Source: Cervus elaphus
Taxonomy: Eukaryota; Chordata; Mammalia; Artiodactyla; Cervidae
Length of the DNA: 64,000 bases
NCBI RefSeq assembly: GCF_910594005.1
Contig: NC_057838.1
Location: 34,960,001-35,024,000, forward strand
Reading direction: 5' to 3'
The position numbers were made by a program, and so were the translations under genes. This document shows positions 10,205-22,048 of the stretch, piece by piece. The notes beneath the pieces were generated by a model. That model saw only the letters and a list, made by a program, of their open reading frames with translations. It was not told the origin of the DNA and searched no databases. How positions within the stretch are numbered: the first letter of the stretch is position 1; each line of letters starts with the position of its first letter.

Positions 10205-11625
10205 GTTTAACTTACTACTCAGCATTTTTATTTACATATCTGATAATTATCTCAAACCTCACATGGCCAAAGCTGACCTCCTGGTCTCTTTCTGCCTCAC
10301 AGCCTCCTTGCCTATTTATCTCGTTTTCCTGTGGTCTTCTCTGTCTCGATTAACCAGTCTGTCCTTCCAGTTGTTCAGGCCAAAATCCTGTGTGTTAATC
10401 CTGCTCTTTTTCTCACTTGCCTTTTCAAGTCTATCAGAAAATCTGATACCAACTACCTTCAAAATATATCCAGGTTTCAACTTCTTTTGACAACTTCCAC
10501 TGCTCAATCCCAGATCCAAATCATTATAATCTCTTGCCTAACTTATTGCATTAGCTTCCTGTATTTGTCAGGGTGAAACTCTCTAGATGCTGTAATGAAC
10601 ATCCCCCAACTCGCAGTGGCCTAGCCTAACGGAAGTTTATTTCTCCAGTCATCTCATTATTTGGGTCGCTCCCCTCTAAGCAATGCCTTGAGGGTCCATT
10701 GCTGCTTCCATCATGTCTCTACTATTTAAGAGTTAACTTCCAGCCCCACAGAACGTAGAAAGAGAGAGCATCTAAAAGCATGAGATTTTTCAGGAGCCAA
10801 GCATGGAAGAAATGTACCTATATCTCTTCCACTTATATTCTATGGTCCAGAACTAGGCATGTGGCTCCACCCAGATGCACTGGGGCTGAAAAATGTAATC
10901 TTTGTGTGTGCTGGGAGGAAAAAGAAGTTGTTTGGGTCAACAGATAACACTGCATCACGTCTCCTCAGTGGTGTGTCTATTCCCACCCTTGACTCCTGTA
11001 GTCTGTTCTTAACCCAGAAGCGTTAAATTGTCAAACTATAAGCCAGATTATGTACTTCTCTGCTTAAAACTGTCCAGTGACTTCATATCTCATGAGAGAT
11101 GAAAAACCAAGGTTCCTATGATGACTAATAAGGCCCTTCCTGGCCTGGCCCCTGTTTCCTCCCTGATCTCACTGCCTACTTCTCTTCTGTACGCTCTGTT
11201 CCAGCCGTATTGGGCTTCTGACACGTGAGGCATGCTACTGCCTCAGAGCCTTTGCACTTGCTCTTCTCTTTGTTTGGATTCCCTTCACCCAGATATCTCC
11301 CTGGCTAACTTCCTCCCCTCCCTCAAATATTCCTTAAATTTTACCTTCCTTGGCTACCATATTTAAAATGTCAGCTTTCTTGCTCAGTCTCCTTCATCCC
11401 TATTGTACTCCTACCCTCTGTTTTTTTTCTCTACAGCACATAACACCTTCTGATACATGTGTAATTTACTTATTATTTTTTATTGTTCCTGTCATCCTAC
11501 TCTAAATTTAAGGAAGCTCTGTGTGCTTTTTTATTGCTATATCCCAACACCAAAAACAGTGCCTAGAAGATAATAGGTATTTAATACATATTTGATAAAT
11601 GAATAAATGAAATTAAGATTTTTAA
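10205..11625 (+). mobile_element. L2 LINE 3' portion, interrupted by another repeat
   Basis: Sense L2 is recognisable in two collinear blocks. Block 1, 10205-10560, includes aatatatccaggtttcaacttc and tcattataatctcttgcctaac. Block 2, about 10965-11625, includes ataaggcccttcctggcctggcccc, cagagcctttgcacttgctcttc and the terminal cagtgcctagaagataatagg. It ends in the L2-type tail gataaatgaataaatga. The plus-strand open frame at 10331-10576 is a relic of the L2 reverse-transcriptase region, not a host gene. L2 has long been inactive in eutherians. Confidence 0.75.
10561..10985 (+). mobile_element. Unnamed old interspersed repeat inside L2
   Basis: About 420 bases interrupt the L2 between cattagcttcct and ctcctcagtgg. 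Landmarks are gtatttgtcagggtgaaac, cagtggcctagcctaacggaagtttatttctcc and catgtggctccacccag. The same landmarks recur around the BovB insertion at 40675-41830, which indicates a dispersed family. I do not assign a name. Confidence 0.5.
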
Positions 11626-11709
11626 TTCAGTAATCTGTTTTGAAATTAAGTACTCAAGTTGCCTTTGTCAAAATCCTCACAACTGAAGACAGATGATATA
11701 ATTTAAACC

Positions 11710-11940
11710 TGTAATAATAGTAATAACATGGTACCAGGTTGTGTGCAAAGTACTATCCTTGGGTTAAATTATTGAAGTTTTCCATAATCACAGTGAGATA
11801 GGTATTGTTTTCCCCATTGTTTCCCCATTAGGACTGAAAGACAAAAGATACGTCACTTGCCCTGGCTTACATGCCTAGTGAGAGGTAGGGTGAGCTTTGA
11901 ATCTAGACAATCTGACCTCAGAGTAGAGGAGTCTAGATAC
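11710..11940 (-). mobile_element. MIR remnant
   Basis: Antisense MIR: aggttgtgtgcaaagtactatcc, cacagtgagataggtattg, ccccatt and cacttgccctggcttacatgcc, ending with gagctttgaatctagacaatctgacc. Confidence 0.7.
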
Positions 11941-11984
11941 CAGGAGGGATATATTCCCAGTCTGTGTTTAGGGGAGGAAGACTT

Positions 11985-12115
11985 AGGTTAAAGTGAATAA
12001 GTTCTGTCACTAATGAGCTGTGGGACTTTGAATCCATCTGAGCCCCTTTGGATCTTAGTGTTTTCATCTGTAGAGAAGATATTGACACCAGATCACTGTA
12101 CAAGTCCCTTCTGGC
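11985..12115 (+). mobile_element. MIR remnant
   Basis: Sense MIR core: tctgtcactaatgagctgtgggactttg followed by ttttcatctgtagagaagat. The 3' end is lost. Confidence 0.5.
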
Positions 12116-12454
12116 TTAATGAGTCAATAACTTGCCACAAGCAGAAAAGAGAAGATTCACCACTCAAAGCCCTGTCTTCTGAGCTCTCAGTGGTTTTTCT
12201 ACTCTTGTGGTGTCTGCCACGAGGAATGTGTCAGACAGGCAGAGGCACTAAATGGCTGAGTGGCACCCTGCACGTGTAGGTACAAACCAAATCATGCACA
12301 AAAGATATTCAGACACCAGATGTCCTCACTGGTTTGTATCTCAAATGTGTTCCCTTTGTGGTAACTAAAACACATTATAAGATTAGGATATGTTAGAGCA
12401 GGAGGGACTTCTAATAACCTTACCATGATTTAAGCACTCACATATATAAGCTCA

Positions 12455-12630
12455 CTTTGTATTTACAACTGTGTACCTAGTACTTTCATCAATTCTTCTT
12501 TACAATCAAGAAAGCTGAGGCACAGAATCATTACATATTTTACCCATGCTAAGTAGATGAAGCAGGACTTGAATTCCAAGTCATTCTAACTTCTAGAGGT
12601 CAAGCTCTTAGCCCTTCTCCCCTGCTGACA
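12455..12630 (-). mobile_element. MIR remnant
   Basis: Antisense MIR: tttacaatcaagaaagctgaggcacagaatcattac, then gaagcaggacttgaattccaag and a final gctcttagccc. Confidence 0.65.
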
Positions 12631-12812
12631 TTCAATTCAAAAATATTCCTGCACAATTAGGAGCAAGTAGGAAGAGAACAGTGGAAGATGACTGCATCAC
12701 TGAATGTAATCCTGTGATGAAGTTTGTTTTCTCTTTAACAATGTTTTTTCATTGTATTAGAGACCCCATTTAAAAGTGCATACATGTGCACATGCATGAC
12801 AACTTAATGGGC

Positions 12813-12842
12813 TAAACACACACACACACACATACAAACACA
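12813..12842. repeat. (CA)n microsatellite
   Basis: An uninterrupted run of about seven to eight CA units is followed by imperfect catacaaacacac. It is likely length-variable. Confidence 0.8.
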
Positions 12843-13321
12843 CTAGTTCCATGATGACATCGTGCGGGCCCCATGATATTTGTTCTTTTTTCAGTGATTT
12901 AGCAAGAAATGTTTTTTCCTGAAACTGGTCACCTGATTTCAGAAAACTAAGGAAAGGGGGGATGTGGATGCTGTAGGTCAGATAAAAAAGGTGTTGCAAT
13001 TGGAACTGTTTTTGACAGTCAGCCCACTTTCAGATTAACCTTCATGTTTGTATTCCTGACACTTTATTTTTGGAAAGGCTTAAATAGTGAAGCAAACTAT
13101 TTGAATATCATCTGTTATGAAACTCTTGAGGACAGAGATAGTGTCCATTCCATCTTGTATCTCTGATATCTATTGTGGTTGTTCAGTCGCTCAGCCATGT
13201 CCGACTCTGCAACCCCAAGGACTGCAGCATACCAGGCTCCTCTGTCCTCCACTATCTCCCGGAGATTGTCCAAATTCATGTCCATTAAGTCAGTGATGCT
13301 ATCTAACCATATCATCCTCTG

Positions 13322-13528
13322 TGTGTGTTAGTCACTCAGTCATCTGACTCTTTGCCACCCCACGGACTGTAGCTCACCAGGCTTCTCTGTCCATGGGATC
13401 CTCCAAGCAAGAATACTGGAGTGGATTGCCATTCTTTTCTCCAGAGGATCTTCCTGACCCAGGGATTGAACCCTGGTCTCCTGCATTGCAGGCAGATTCT
13501 TTACCGTAAGAGCTACAGGGAAGTCCTG
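13322..13528 (-). mobile_element. Bov-tA SINE nested in BovB
   Basis: The complement of a Bov-A tail plus tRNA-like head (ending acagggaagtcct) is inserted in the BovB. A perfect 10-bp duplication, tcatcctctg, flanks it at 13312-13321 and 13529-13538. Confidence 0.95.
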
Positions 13529-14879
13529 TCATCCTCTGCTATCTGCTTATACTTTTGGCTTCTGTCTTTCCCAGCATCAGGGTCTTTTCCAGTGAGTCAG
13601 CTCTTTGCATCATGTGGCCAAAGTATTAGAGCTTCAGCTTCAGCATCAGTCCTTCCAATGTATATTCAGGGTTGATTTCCTTTAAGATTGACTAGTCTGA
13701 TCTCCTTGAAGATCAAGGAGTCTTCTCCAGAGTCTTCTCCAGAACTGCAGTTTGAAAGCATCGATTCTTCAGTGCTTAGCCTTCTCTGTGGTCCACCTCT
13801 CACATCCATACATGACTATTGGAAAAACCATAGCTTTAACTATACTGACCTTTGAAGACAAAGAGATGTGTCTGCTTTTTAATACACTGTGCAAGTTTGT
13901 CATAGACTTCCTTCCAAGAAGCTATCATCTTCTAATTTCATGGCTGCAGTCACTGTCCACAGTGGTTTTGGAGCCCAAGAAAATATCTATAGCTGCTTCC
14001 ACCTTTTGCCTTTCTATTTGACACGAAGTGATGGGACCAGACGCCGTGATCTTAGTTTTTGAAGTGTCGAGTTCCAAGCTTGCTTTTTCATTTTTCCTCT
14101 TTCACCCTCATCAACAGGCTGTTTAGTTTCTCTTCACTTTCTGCGATCAGAGTGGTATCATCTGTATATCTGAGGTTGTTGATATTTCTTGCATCATTCT
14201 TGATTCCAGCTTGCAATTCATCCAGCCTGGCATTTCGCATGATGTACTCTGCATGGAAGTTAAGTAAGCAGGGTGGCAATGTGCAACCTTCACTACTCCC
14301 TTCCCAGGTTTGAACCAGTCTGTTGTTCCATGTCCAGTTCTAACTGTTGCTTCTTGACCTGCATACAGGTTTCTCAGGAGACAGGTAAGGTGGTCTAGTA
14401 CTCCCATCTCTTTAGAATTTTTCAGTTTATTGAGTTCCACAAGGTCCAAGCATTAGCATTTACATGTTTTCCTGGAACTCTCTTGCTTTTTCTATGATCC
14501 AGCAGATGTAGGCAACTTGATCTCTGGTTTCTCTGCCTCTTCAAAACCCAGTTTGTACATCTGGAAGTTTTTGGTTCACATACTGCTGAAGGATTTTGAG
14601 TATTACCTTACTAGCTTGTGAAGTAAGTGCAGTTGTACCATGATTTGAACATTCTTTGGCATTTATTTTCTTTGGAATTGGAATGAAAACTGACCCTTTC
14701 CAGTCCCATGGCCACTGCTGAGTTTTCCAAATTTGCTGGCATATTGAGTGCAGCACTGTCACAGCATCATCTTTTAGGATTTTAAGTGGCTCAGCTGGAA
14801 TTCTGTCACCTCCACTAGCTTTGTTCATAGTAATGCTTCCTGTGGCCCACTTGACTTCACAGTCCAGAATGTCCAGCTA

Positions 14880-14968
14880 TAATCATAGTTATAGTGTATA
14901 GTATATAGTTATAGTGTAGAGTATAGATAGTATAGTATAGTATATAGTTATAGTATAGATAACACCAT
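14880..14968. repeat. ATAGT-rich tandem repeat
   Basis: An irregular array of tatagt/tatag units sits within the BovB body, between agctataatca and aacaccatcatgg. BovB sequence continues on both sides, so this is a local expansion. Confidence 0.8.
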
Positions 14969-15596
14969 CATGGTTATCCAGTTGTTAAGACCTTTCTTGT
15001 ATAGTTCTTTGAATTCTTACCACCTCTTCTTGATATCTTCTACTTCTGTTAGGTTCTTATCATTTTTATCTTTTATTGCGCCCATTCTTGCATGAGCTAT
15101 TCCCTTGGTATCTCCAGTTTTCTTGAAGAGATCTCTGGTCTTTCCCATTCTATTGTTTTTTCTTTATTAACTTTGCATTGTTTATTTAAAAAGGCCTTAT
15201 CTATCCTTGCTGTTCTCTGAAACTGTACATTGAATTGAGTATTATCTTTCCCTTTCTTCTTTTACTTCTCTTCTTTCCTCAGCTATTTGACAAGCCTCCT
15301 CATTCAACCACTTTGCCTTCTTGCATTTGTTTTGCTTTGGGTTGATTTTGATCACTGCATCCTGTATAATGTTATGCCTCTCCATCCTTATTTCTTTAGG
15401 TACTCTGTTTACTAGATCTAATCCCGTGAATCTATTTATCACCTCCACTGTATAATCATAGGGATTTGATTTAGATCATACTTGAATGGCCTAGTGATTT
15501 CCCCTGCTTTCTTCAGCTTAAGTTTGAATTTTGCAATAAGGAGCTCATGATCTGAGCCACATTAGGCTCCAGGTCTTGTTTTTACTAACTGTATAG

Positions 15597-15828
15597 TGGA
15601 TAGCACATGTGTACTCAGTCTTATCTGACTCTTTTGCAGTCCTTTGGACTGTAGTCTGCCAGGTTCCTCTATCTATGGGATTTTTTAGGCAAGAATACTG
15701 GAGTGGGTTGCCATTTCCTCCCCCAGGGGATCTTCCTGACCCAGGGATTGAACCCGTGCCTCCTTTGTCACCTGCATTGCAGGTGGATTCTTTATCTGCT
15801 GAGCCATCAGGGAAGCCCAATGTTTTAA
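15597..15828 (-). mobile_element. Bov-tA SINE nested in BovB
   Basis: The Bov-tA complement (tggactgtagtctgccagg ... gagccatcagggaagccc) is flanked by a perfect 11-bp duplication, taactgtatag, at 15586-15596 and 15829-15839. It entered the BovB independently of the SINE at 13322. Confidence 0.95.
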
Positions 15829-16696
15829 TAACTGTATAGAGCTCCATTTTCAGCTGCAAAGAATATAGTCAGTCTGATTTTGGTGTTGATCATCTGGTGA
15901 TGTCCGTGTGTGGAGTCATCTCTTGGGTTGTTGGAAAAGGGTGTTTGCTATGACCAGAGTGTTCTCTTGACAAAACTCTGTTAGCCTTTGCCCTGCTTCA
16001 TTTTGCACTCCAAGACCAAACATTCCTGTTATTCTGGGTATCTCCTGGCTTTATACTTTTGCATTCCAATCCCCTAGAAAGAAAAAGACATCTTTTTTTT
16101 TTTTTTTTTTTGGTATTAGCTCTAGATGGTATTGTACATCTTCATAGAACTGTTCAACTTCAGCTTCTTTGACGTCAGTGGTTCGGGCATAGTATTGGAT
16201 TACTGTGAAGTTGAACAGTTTGCCTTGGGAATGAACCAAGATCATTCTTTTGTTTTTGAGATTGCACCCAAGTGCAGCATTTGGGCTCCATGGTTGACTG
16301 TGAGGGCTACTCCATTTCTTCTAAGGGATTCTTAGCCACAGTAAAAGATATAATGGTTATCTGAGTTAAATTCTCCCATGTCTGTCCTTTTTAGTTCACT
16401 GATTTCTAAGATGTCAATGTTCAGTCTTGCCAACTTATCAACCACATCCTTTCACTTTGATTCATGGACGTAACATTGCAGGTTCCTATGCAGAATTGTT
16501 CTTTATAGCATGGGACTTTACTTTCACCACCAGACACATCCAAAACTGAGTGTCATTTCCACTTTGGCCCAGCCACTTCATTCTTTCTGGAGCTATTAGT
16601 TACTGCCCTCTGCTCTTCCCCAGTAATATATTGGACACCTTCTGACCTGGGGGCCCTATCTTCCAGTGTCATATCTTTCTGCCTTTTGATACTGTT

Positions 16697-16828
16697 CATG
16701 GGGTTCCCTAGGCAAGAATACTGGAATGGGTTGCCATTCCCTTCTCCAGGGGATCTTCCCGACTCAGGGATTCAATCCAGGTCTCCTGAATTGCAGACAA
16801 ACACTTTACCAACTGAGCCACCAGCAAA
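16697..16828 (-). mobile_element. BovB-to-Bov-tA chimeric segment
   Basis: The BovB 5' region (ttttgatactgttcatggggtt) passes without a visible boundary into Bov-tA sequence: ggcaagaatactgg, then ggggatcttcccgactcaggg and actgagccaccagc at the tRNA-like end. Bov-A is known to be derived from BovB, so a shared segment could have mediated recombination or gene conversion. Confidence 0.6.
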
Positions 16829-16841
16829 GAGAAAAAAAAGT

Positions 16842-17050
16842 GAAAATGTTAGTCGTTCAGTCATGTCCAACTCTTTGATTCCCCATGGACTGCAGCCCGC
16901 CAGGCTTCTCTGTGCATGGAATTCTTCAGACAAGAATACTGGAATGGTTAGCCATTCCCTTTTCCAGGGGATCTTCCTGACCCAGGGGTTGAACCTGGGT
17001 CTCTTGCATTGCAAGTGAATTCTTTACCATCTGAGCCACCAGGGAAGCCC
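16842..17050 (-). mobile_element. Bov-tA SINE
   Basis: Complement of a Bov-tA: gttagtcgttcagtcatgtcc, ccatggactgcagcccgcc, ggggatcttcctgacccagg and tgagccaccagggaagccc. It lies immediately beyond the chimeric BovB end. Confidence 0.9.
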
Positions 17051-17634
17051 TGAAAGGCTTTATATAGTATATATTGAGCTAGTGGTCAGGAAACCTGGGT
17101 TCTAACCCCAAATGTTTAGTTAACTTGACTCTAATATTGGATAAGACCCTTCTCATTTCTTGTTCTGTTTCCTCATTGGCACAATGTCTATGAGTCCATT
17201 AGATTCAAAATATAATTGAATATATGACTCAGCTCCCTCAAGGTGGCCTTTAAATATGCCCCACCTGGAAAAGAATAACTTTTCCCGTGTACCGTCTGTC
17301 TCTCTTCTCCTAGTAGTAAGACCATTCAGTCAGAGCAATTGAGTCTTGGACAATAAGATGGCATGGATTGAAGGTATTTACCATGGGGCCTAATGGTGAA
17401 TGGTAGGACTTTCCTGTTGCCAGTGTTTTTATTTGCTTTCTGCTGTTGAAGTTGTTGAGTACTTGGTCATTTGCCTGAAAGTTCTAGATTCACGCTCAAG
17501 GAGTAGTTAAGAGACAATGAAGAAGAGAGAGGGCACACTTGGCTCTAAGAGCAGTGAATTTGGGAGGCAACATCAGTCATTATCACTTTATCATTGAATG
17601 TGGTGGTGAAGAGCAGGAGCCCTGCTCAAAATTA
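17051..17634. other. Unassigned sequence
   Basis: No recognised repeat or gene. Possibly unique. Confidence 0.35.
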
Positions 17635-17805
17635 GAAAAATTCATATCCTGGCTCAGCCACTTGCTCTGGTTCCTTGGGCAAGTGAGTAAAAATTGAGAT
17701 AATAATGAAACCTACCTGAGATTGAGATTATTATGGGAATTAAATGCAACAATCCATGTATGTAAAGGATTTACCATAGTGCCTGGCTCATAATAAGCTT
17801 CTTAC
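17635..17805 (+). mobile_element. MIR remnant
   Basis: Sense MIR: ctggctcagccacttgctctgg, cttgggcaagtgag, aattaaatgcaac and agtgcctggctcataataagc. Confidence 0.7.
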
Positions 17806-17867
17806 AAAAATAAAATGTCAGCCTCATTGCCATCATTGTCCATGACAAATTGGGATGGGTGTTACTA

Positions 17868-18285
17868 GTTTCCTAAGGCTACCATAACAAATTACCACAA
17901 ACTGAATGGCTTAAAACATTAGAAATTTATTATCTCACCAAATTTATTTTGGAGGCCAGAAGTCCGAAATCAAGTTGTTGTCAGAGCATTGCTTACTCTG
18001 AATACTCAAGGGGAGGATCCTTCTTGCCTCTTCCTAGCTCCTGGTGGTTGCTGGAAATCTTTGCTTCCTTGGTTTGTAGCTCAGTTTTCCTAATTTCTGC
18101 TTCTGTATCCCCGTGTGGCTTTCTTATAAGGACAGCACTTATTGAATGTAGGGTCAACCCTAATCCAGTATGATATCGTCTTAACTAATTGAAAGTCCTA
18201 TCTCCAAATAAGGAAATAAGTCACATTCTGGGGCTGTAGGTAGACTTGAAATCTGGAGGGACACTCTTCAATCCAAATATTCTTG
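17868..18285 (+). mobile_element. Unnamed old interspersed repeat (copy 1)
   Basis: Landmarks include ctaaggctaccataacaaattaccacaaac, gcttaaaac, aatttattatctcacc, cttataaggacagc and tctccaaataaggaaataagtcac. The distal half resembles 22049-22395, so this is a dispersed mammalian family. The name is not assigned. Confidence 0.55.
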
Positions 18286-19317
18286 CGATAACTTCTTCAT
18301 CTCCCCCACCACATTTCCACTCATATCTCATGTATCTGCTAGAAACTCCATATCATTCTAGAAACTTCCAATGCTATTGAGAGTTGAAATAGGAACCATT
18401 GCCATCAATATTCTAAATTAAAAAAAAATTTTCCCTTTTACTTTGTAGAGTAAAAGTTAGAACTATGACCCTGAAATCCTCTCCAACTAGCCAAGTGTAA
18501 AATGATCTTTTCTTCACTCCAAATACCTGTGAGTATTCAGAGGGACACTGATTTGAGTAGTGTTGATCGCGTGTGAAAGGAACAGGGTTGCAAATACCAA
18601 GTAAGCATTTTCCATTTGTTGATAAATGTGTGAAACTCCTATGGCAGGTGCAAGAGAAAGTGCCAATTAAAAATTAGCTGCCATCCACATTTATAGTTTG
18701 TGTTGTTGACTCCAGCAGTTTGCTGTTGCCTATTAAAGCAGGAGTTGACAGGTAAATTTCCTCTGCTGGATTCTTCTATAGGTCAGGAAACAGTACTGCA
18801 CAGCTTTTGGAATCCATCCAAACCATTTAATGAGTCCTTCCTTGGCTGTAGATGCTGTAATTCAGCCCTCTTGCTTTGTTAAAAACTGTTGTTAAAAGTG
18901 TAAATGTGACTTTTGGTGATGTTCAGGAATCATAGAAATACAAGCTTTCCATTGAAAGGGATGGTAAAGCTTAGCTGGTCATTCTTGTCTTACTTAAAGC
19001 TTGTATCCTTGCTACATCCTTGTTAATGTGCCACCTGTGATGCTCTAAGAAACTCATTTGTCTAGGGGTGGTTCTGCTTTTCAGAAATTTCTTTCTGTTA
19101 ATAGTTAGAATAAAGGAAATATGTTTTATTTGGTCATGTCAATCTCAACTCTTTTATGTGTTTGAGCACCACCTTAAAGAATCTTGAAGTTCTCCTGATA
19201 CAGCTGCAAGATAGTTGCCATTTATACATTGCACCTCTCTAACATGTGTTGAGATTTTAGTTTGAGTGATTTTTACCTGCAGTATGGCCCCACCCTCAGG
19301 CATTCATGGGGCTCTCA
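18286..19317. other. Unassigned, apparently unique sequence
   Basis: No recognised repeat, exon or RNA gene in about 1 kb. Confidence 0.4.
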
Positions 19318-19327
19318 CCAGCCTGTT

Positions 19328-19544
19328 GGGCTTCTCAGGTGGTGCAGTGGTAAAGAATCCACCTGCCAATGCAGGAAACACAAAAGACACGGATTGGATT
19401 CCTGGGTCAGGAAGATCCCTGGCATAGGAAAGGGCAACTCACTCCAGTATTCTTGCCTGGAGAATTCCATAGACAGCGGAGTCTGGTGGTCTACAGTCCA
19501 TTGGGTCACAAAGAGTTGGACACGATTGAGCATGCATGCACATG
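19328..19544 (+). mobile_element. Bov-tA SINE
   Basis: The tRNA-like head gggcttctcaggtggtgcag and a Bov-A tail ending tggacacgattgagcatgc are flanked by a perfect 10-bp duplication, ccagcctgtt, at 19318-19327 and 19545-19554. Confidence 0.95.
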
Positions 19545-19734
19545 CCAGCCTGTTATGGAACACTTGTCCTCCACCAAATAATGAACCTCACACCTTCTGA
19601 CAAGGGAGAAGCAGCTTCTCATCAAAAGGCTAAAGCCCTTTAGATTGTTTAGAGCAGTGATTCTCTTAACTTGAAAGTATTTATGAATTACCTCTGATAT
19701 TGGTAAATTGCAAATTCTTTTTTTGGAGATAGAA

Positions 19735-22048
19735 CCTGAGATTCTTCCTTTATTTTTCTTTTAATGAAGTATAGTTGATTTACAATGTTGTATTAATTTA
19801 CGTTGTGCAGCAGTGATTCAGTTATATATATACACTTTCTTTTTATATTCTTGTACGTTATAGTTTCTCATAGGATACTGAATATGGTTCTGTGTGTTAC
19901 ACAGTAGGACCTTGTTGTTCATGTATTCCATATATAATAGCTTCCATTTACTTCCCCCAACTTCCCACTCTTCCACTCCTCCAGCCACACCCCCTTGTCA
20001 ACCACAAGTCGTTCTCTGTGTCTGAGAGTCTGTTTTTGTTTCATAGGTAGGTTCATTTGTGTCATATTTTAGATTCCATATGTAAGTGATATCACATGGT
20101 AATTTTCTTTCTCTTTCTGACTTACTTCACTTATATGACAATCTCTAGTTATATCCATGTTGTTTCAAATGACATTGTTTTGTTCTTTTTTGTAGCTGAG
20201 TAATATTTCATTATGGATATGTATAATATCTTCTTTATCCATTCATCTGTTGGTGGGTTTTTAAGTTGTTGCCATTTCTTGGCTATTGTGAACAGTGCTG
20301 CTTTGAACATAGGGGTGCATATATCTTTATGGATTAGAATTTTGTCTTAATACATGCTCAGGAGTGGGATTGCTGGATCATATGGTAATTCTAATTTTAG
20401 TTTTTTGTGGAACTTCCCGTAGTGTTTTCCATTGTGGCTGTGCCGACTTACACTCCCATCAGCAGTGTAGGAGGATTCCCTTTTCTTCACATCCTCTTTC
20501 GCATTTGTTACTTACAGAGTTTTTAAAGATAGCCATTCTGACCTGTATAAGGTGGTGCCTCCTTATAGTTTTGATTTGCATTTATCTAATAATTAGCAAT
20601 GTTGAGTAACTTTTCATGTGCTTACTGGTTGTATTTCTTCAAGAAATGTCTATTAGGTCTGCTGTCCTTTAGGTGTGTTTGGGTTGTATGTTTTTTGTTG
20701 TTGTTGAGTTGTATGAGATGTTTGCATACTTTGTAAATTAAGCCATTGTCAGTTGCATCATTTAAAAATTATTATGTTACCTTAACATTCTATAAAATGT
20801 TATGGAAAAAGCAAATGAACTTTTTGGCCAGCTCAAGTTTTTTTTCATCCATCTGGTTGTTTGTCTTTTCATTTTTTGTTTCTATCTTTTGATGTTTTCC
20901 TTTGCTGTGCAAATAGTTGTAACTTTGTTAAGGTCCCATTTTTTTATTTTTGCTTTTATTTATATTGCCTTGGGAGACTGACCTGAGAAAACATTGGTAT
21001 AATTTATGTCAGAATGTTCAGCCTATGATCTCTTCCAGGAGCTTATGCTATCATGTCTTATATTTAAGTATTTAAGCCACTTTGAGTTTATTTTTATGTA
21101 TGGTGAGATGTTGTGTTCTTGGTTTATATGTAGCTGTCCAGCTTTTCTAATGCCGCTTGCTAGAGAGACTTTTTACCACTGTATATTCTTGCTGCCTTTG
21201 TGAAGGACTAATTGACCATAGGCGTCTGGGTTTGTTGCTGGGCTCTCCATTCTGTTCCATGGATCCATACGTGTCTGTTTTTGTGCTAGCACCATGCTGT
21301 TTTGATTACTGTATCTGTAGTGTTGTCAGACATCTGAGATGGTTATGGTTCCTACTTTGTTCTTTTTCTTCCGGATTGCTTTGGCAATTTGAAGAATTTA
21401 ATGGCTCCACATAAATTTTAGAAGTATTTATTGTAACTCTGTGAGAAATGTCATGGGTAATTTAATAGGAATCACTTTCAGTTTGTAGATTGCCTTGGAT
21501 AGTATGACCATCTTAACAATATTCTTCTAATCCAACAACATGAGATATCTTCCCATTACTTTGAATAACACTTAATTTCCTTTATTAATGTTTTATACTC
21601 CTTAGAGTATAAATCTTTCACCTCCTTTTTCAGGTTTATTTCTATGTATTTTATTTCAGACGGTGTGATTTTGAAAAGTGTTGTTTCTTGGCATTCCTTT
21701 TCTGACATTTTATTGTTTGTGTAAAGAAGTGCAATCACATTATGTTTATTTATCTGTATCCTGCTACCTTGCTGAATTTATCAGTTCTAGTAGCTTTTGT
21801 GTGGAGTCTTTAGGATTTTCTACAGATAGAATCATGTGATCTGTATATAATGATAATTTTACCTTTTTCCTTCCAATTTGGGTACCTTTTATTTCTTTTT
21901 CTTTTCTGATTGCTGTGGTTAGGATTCCCAATACTGTGTTGAATGGAAAGGTGAGAGTGGGCATCTTTGTCTTAGTCCAGATTTTAGCAGGAAGGCTTTC
22001 AGCTTTTTACCACTGAGTACTATATTGGCATGGGTTTGTCATAAATGA
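19735..22048 (-). mobile_element. Older artiodactyl L1, 5'-truncated
   Basis: The complement of an L1 3' UTR (gaagtatagttgatttacaatg) starts at 19735-19790. ORF2 follows from about 20000 to 22048, with the gggattgctggatcatatgg and tttgatttgcatttatct landmarks. Minus-strand fragments (21556-21738 and 21764-21964) retain phrases such as YTDHMILSVENPKDS, where the reverse-transcriptase catalytic block reads YTDH instead of the usual FADD. Many stops and indels make it inactive. It ends against an older repeat at about 22049. Confidence 0.85.
20782..20845. mobile_element. Mariner-like terminal fragment inside L1
   Basis: L1 homology is interrupted by about 60 bases ending gaactttttggccagc. With the preceding gttatggaaaaagcaa it matches the terminal inverted repeat pattern of bovine-type mariner elements. 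The opposite terminus is not visible. Confidence 0.5.

Larger units (their letters stand above)
13172..16700 (-). mobile_element. Near full-length BovB (RTE) LINE with two nested SINEs
   Basis: On the plus strand the complement of BovB runs continuously from its 3' end (gttcagtcgctcagcc, 13180) through the reverse-transcriptase region (13560-14870), the linker and the endonuclease region (15850-16520) to the 5' end near 16700. Removing the two SINEs leaves about 3.1 kb, close to the usual BovB length of about 3.2 kb. The coding frame is scattered among short fragments, for example minus 14541-14828, 15242-15448 and 16051-16245. It therefore encodes nothing functional. A deletion near 14440 and an ATAGT-rich expansion at 14880-14968 add to the damage. 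Confidence 0.9.

Noticed and set aside
13172..16700. Tandem spaced repeats suggestive of CRISPR or satellite
   Set aside because: The repeated motifs are BovB and Bov-tA sequence, with no regular spacers; the composition is mammalian.
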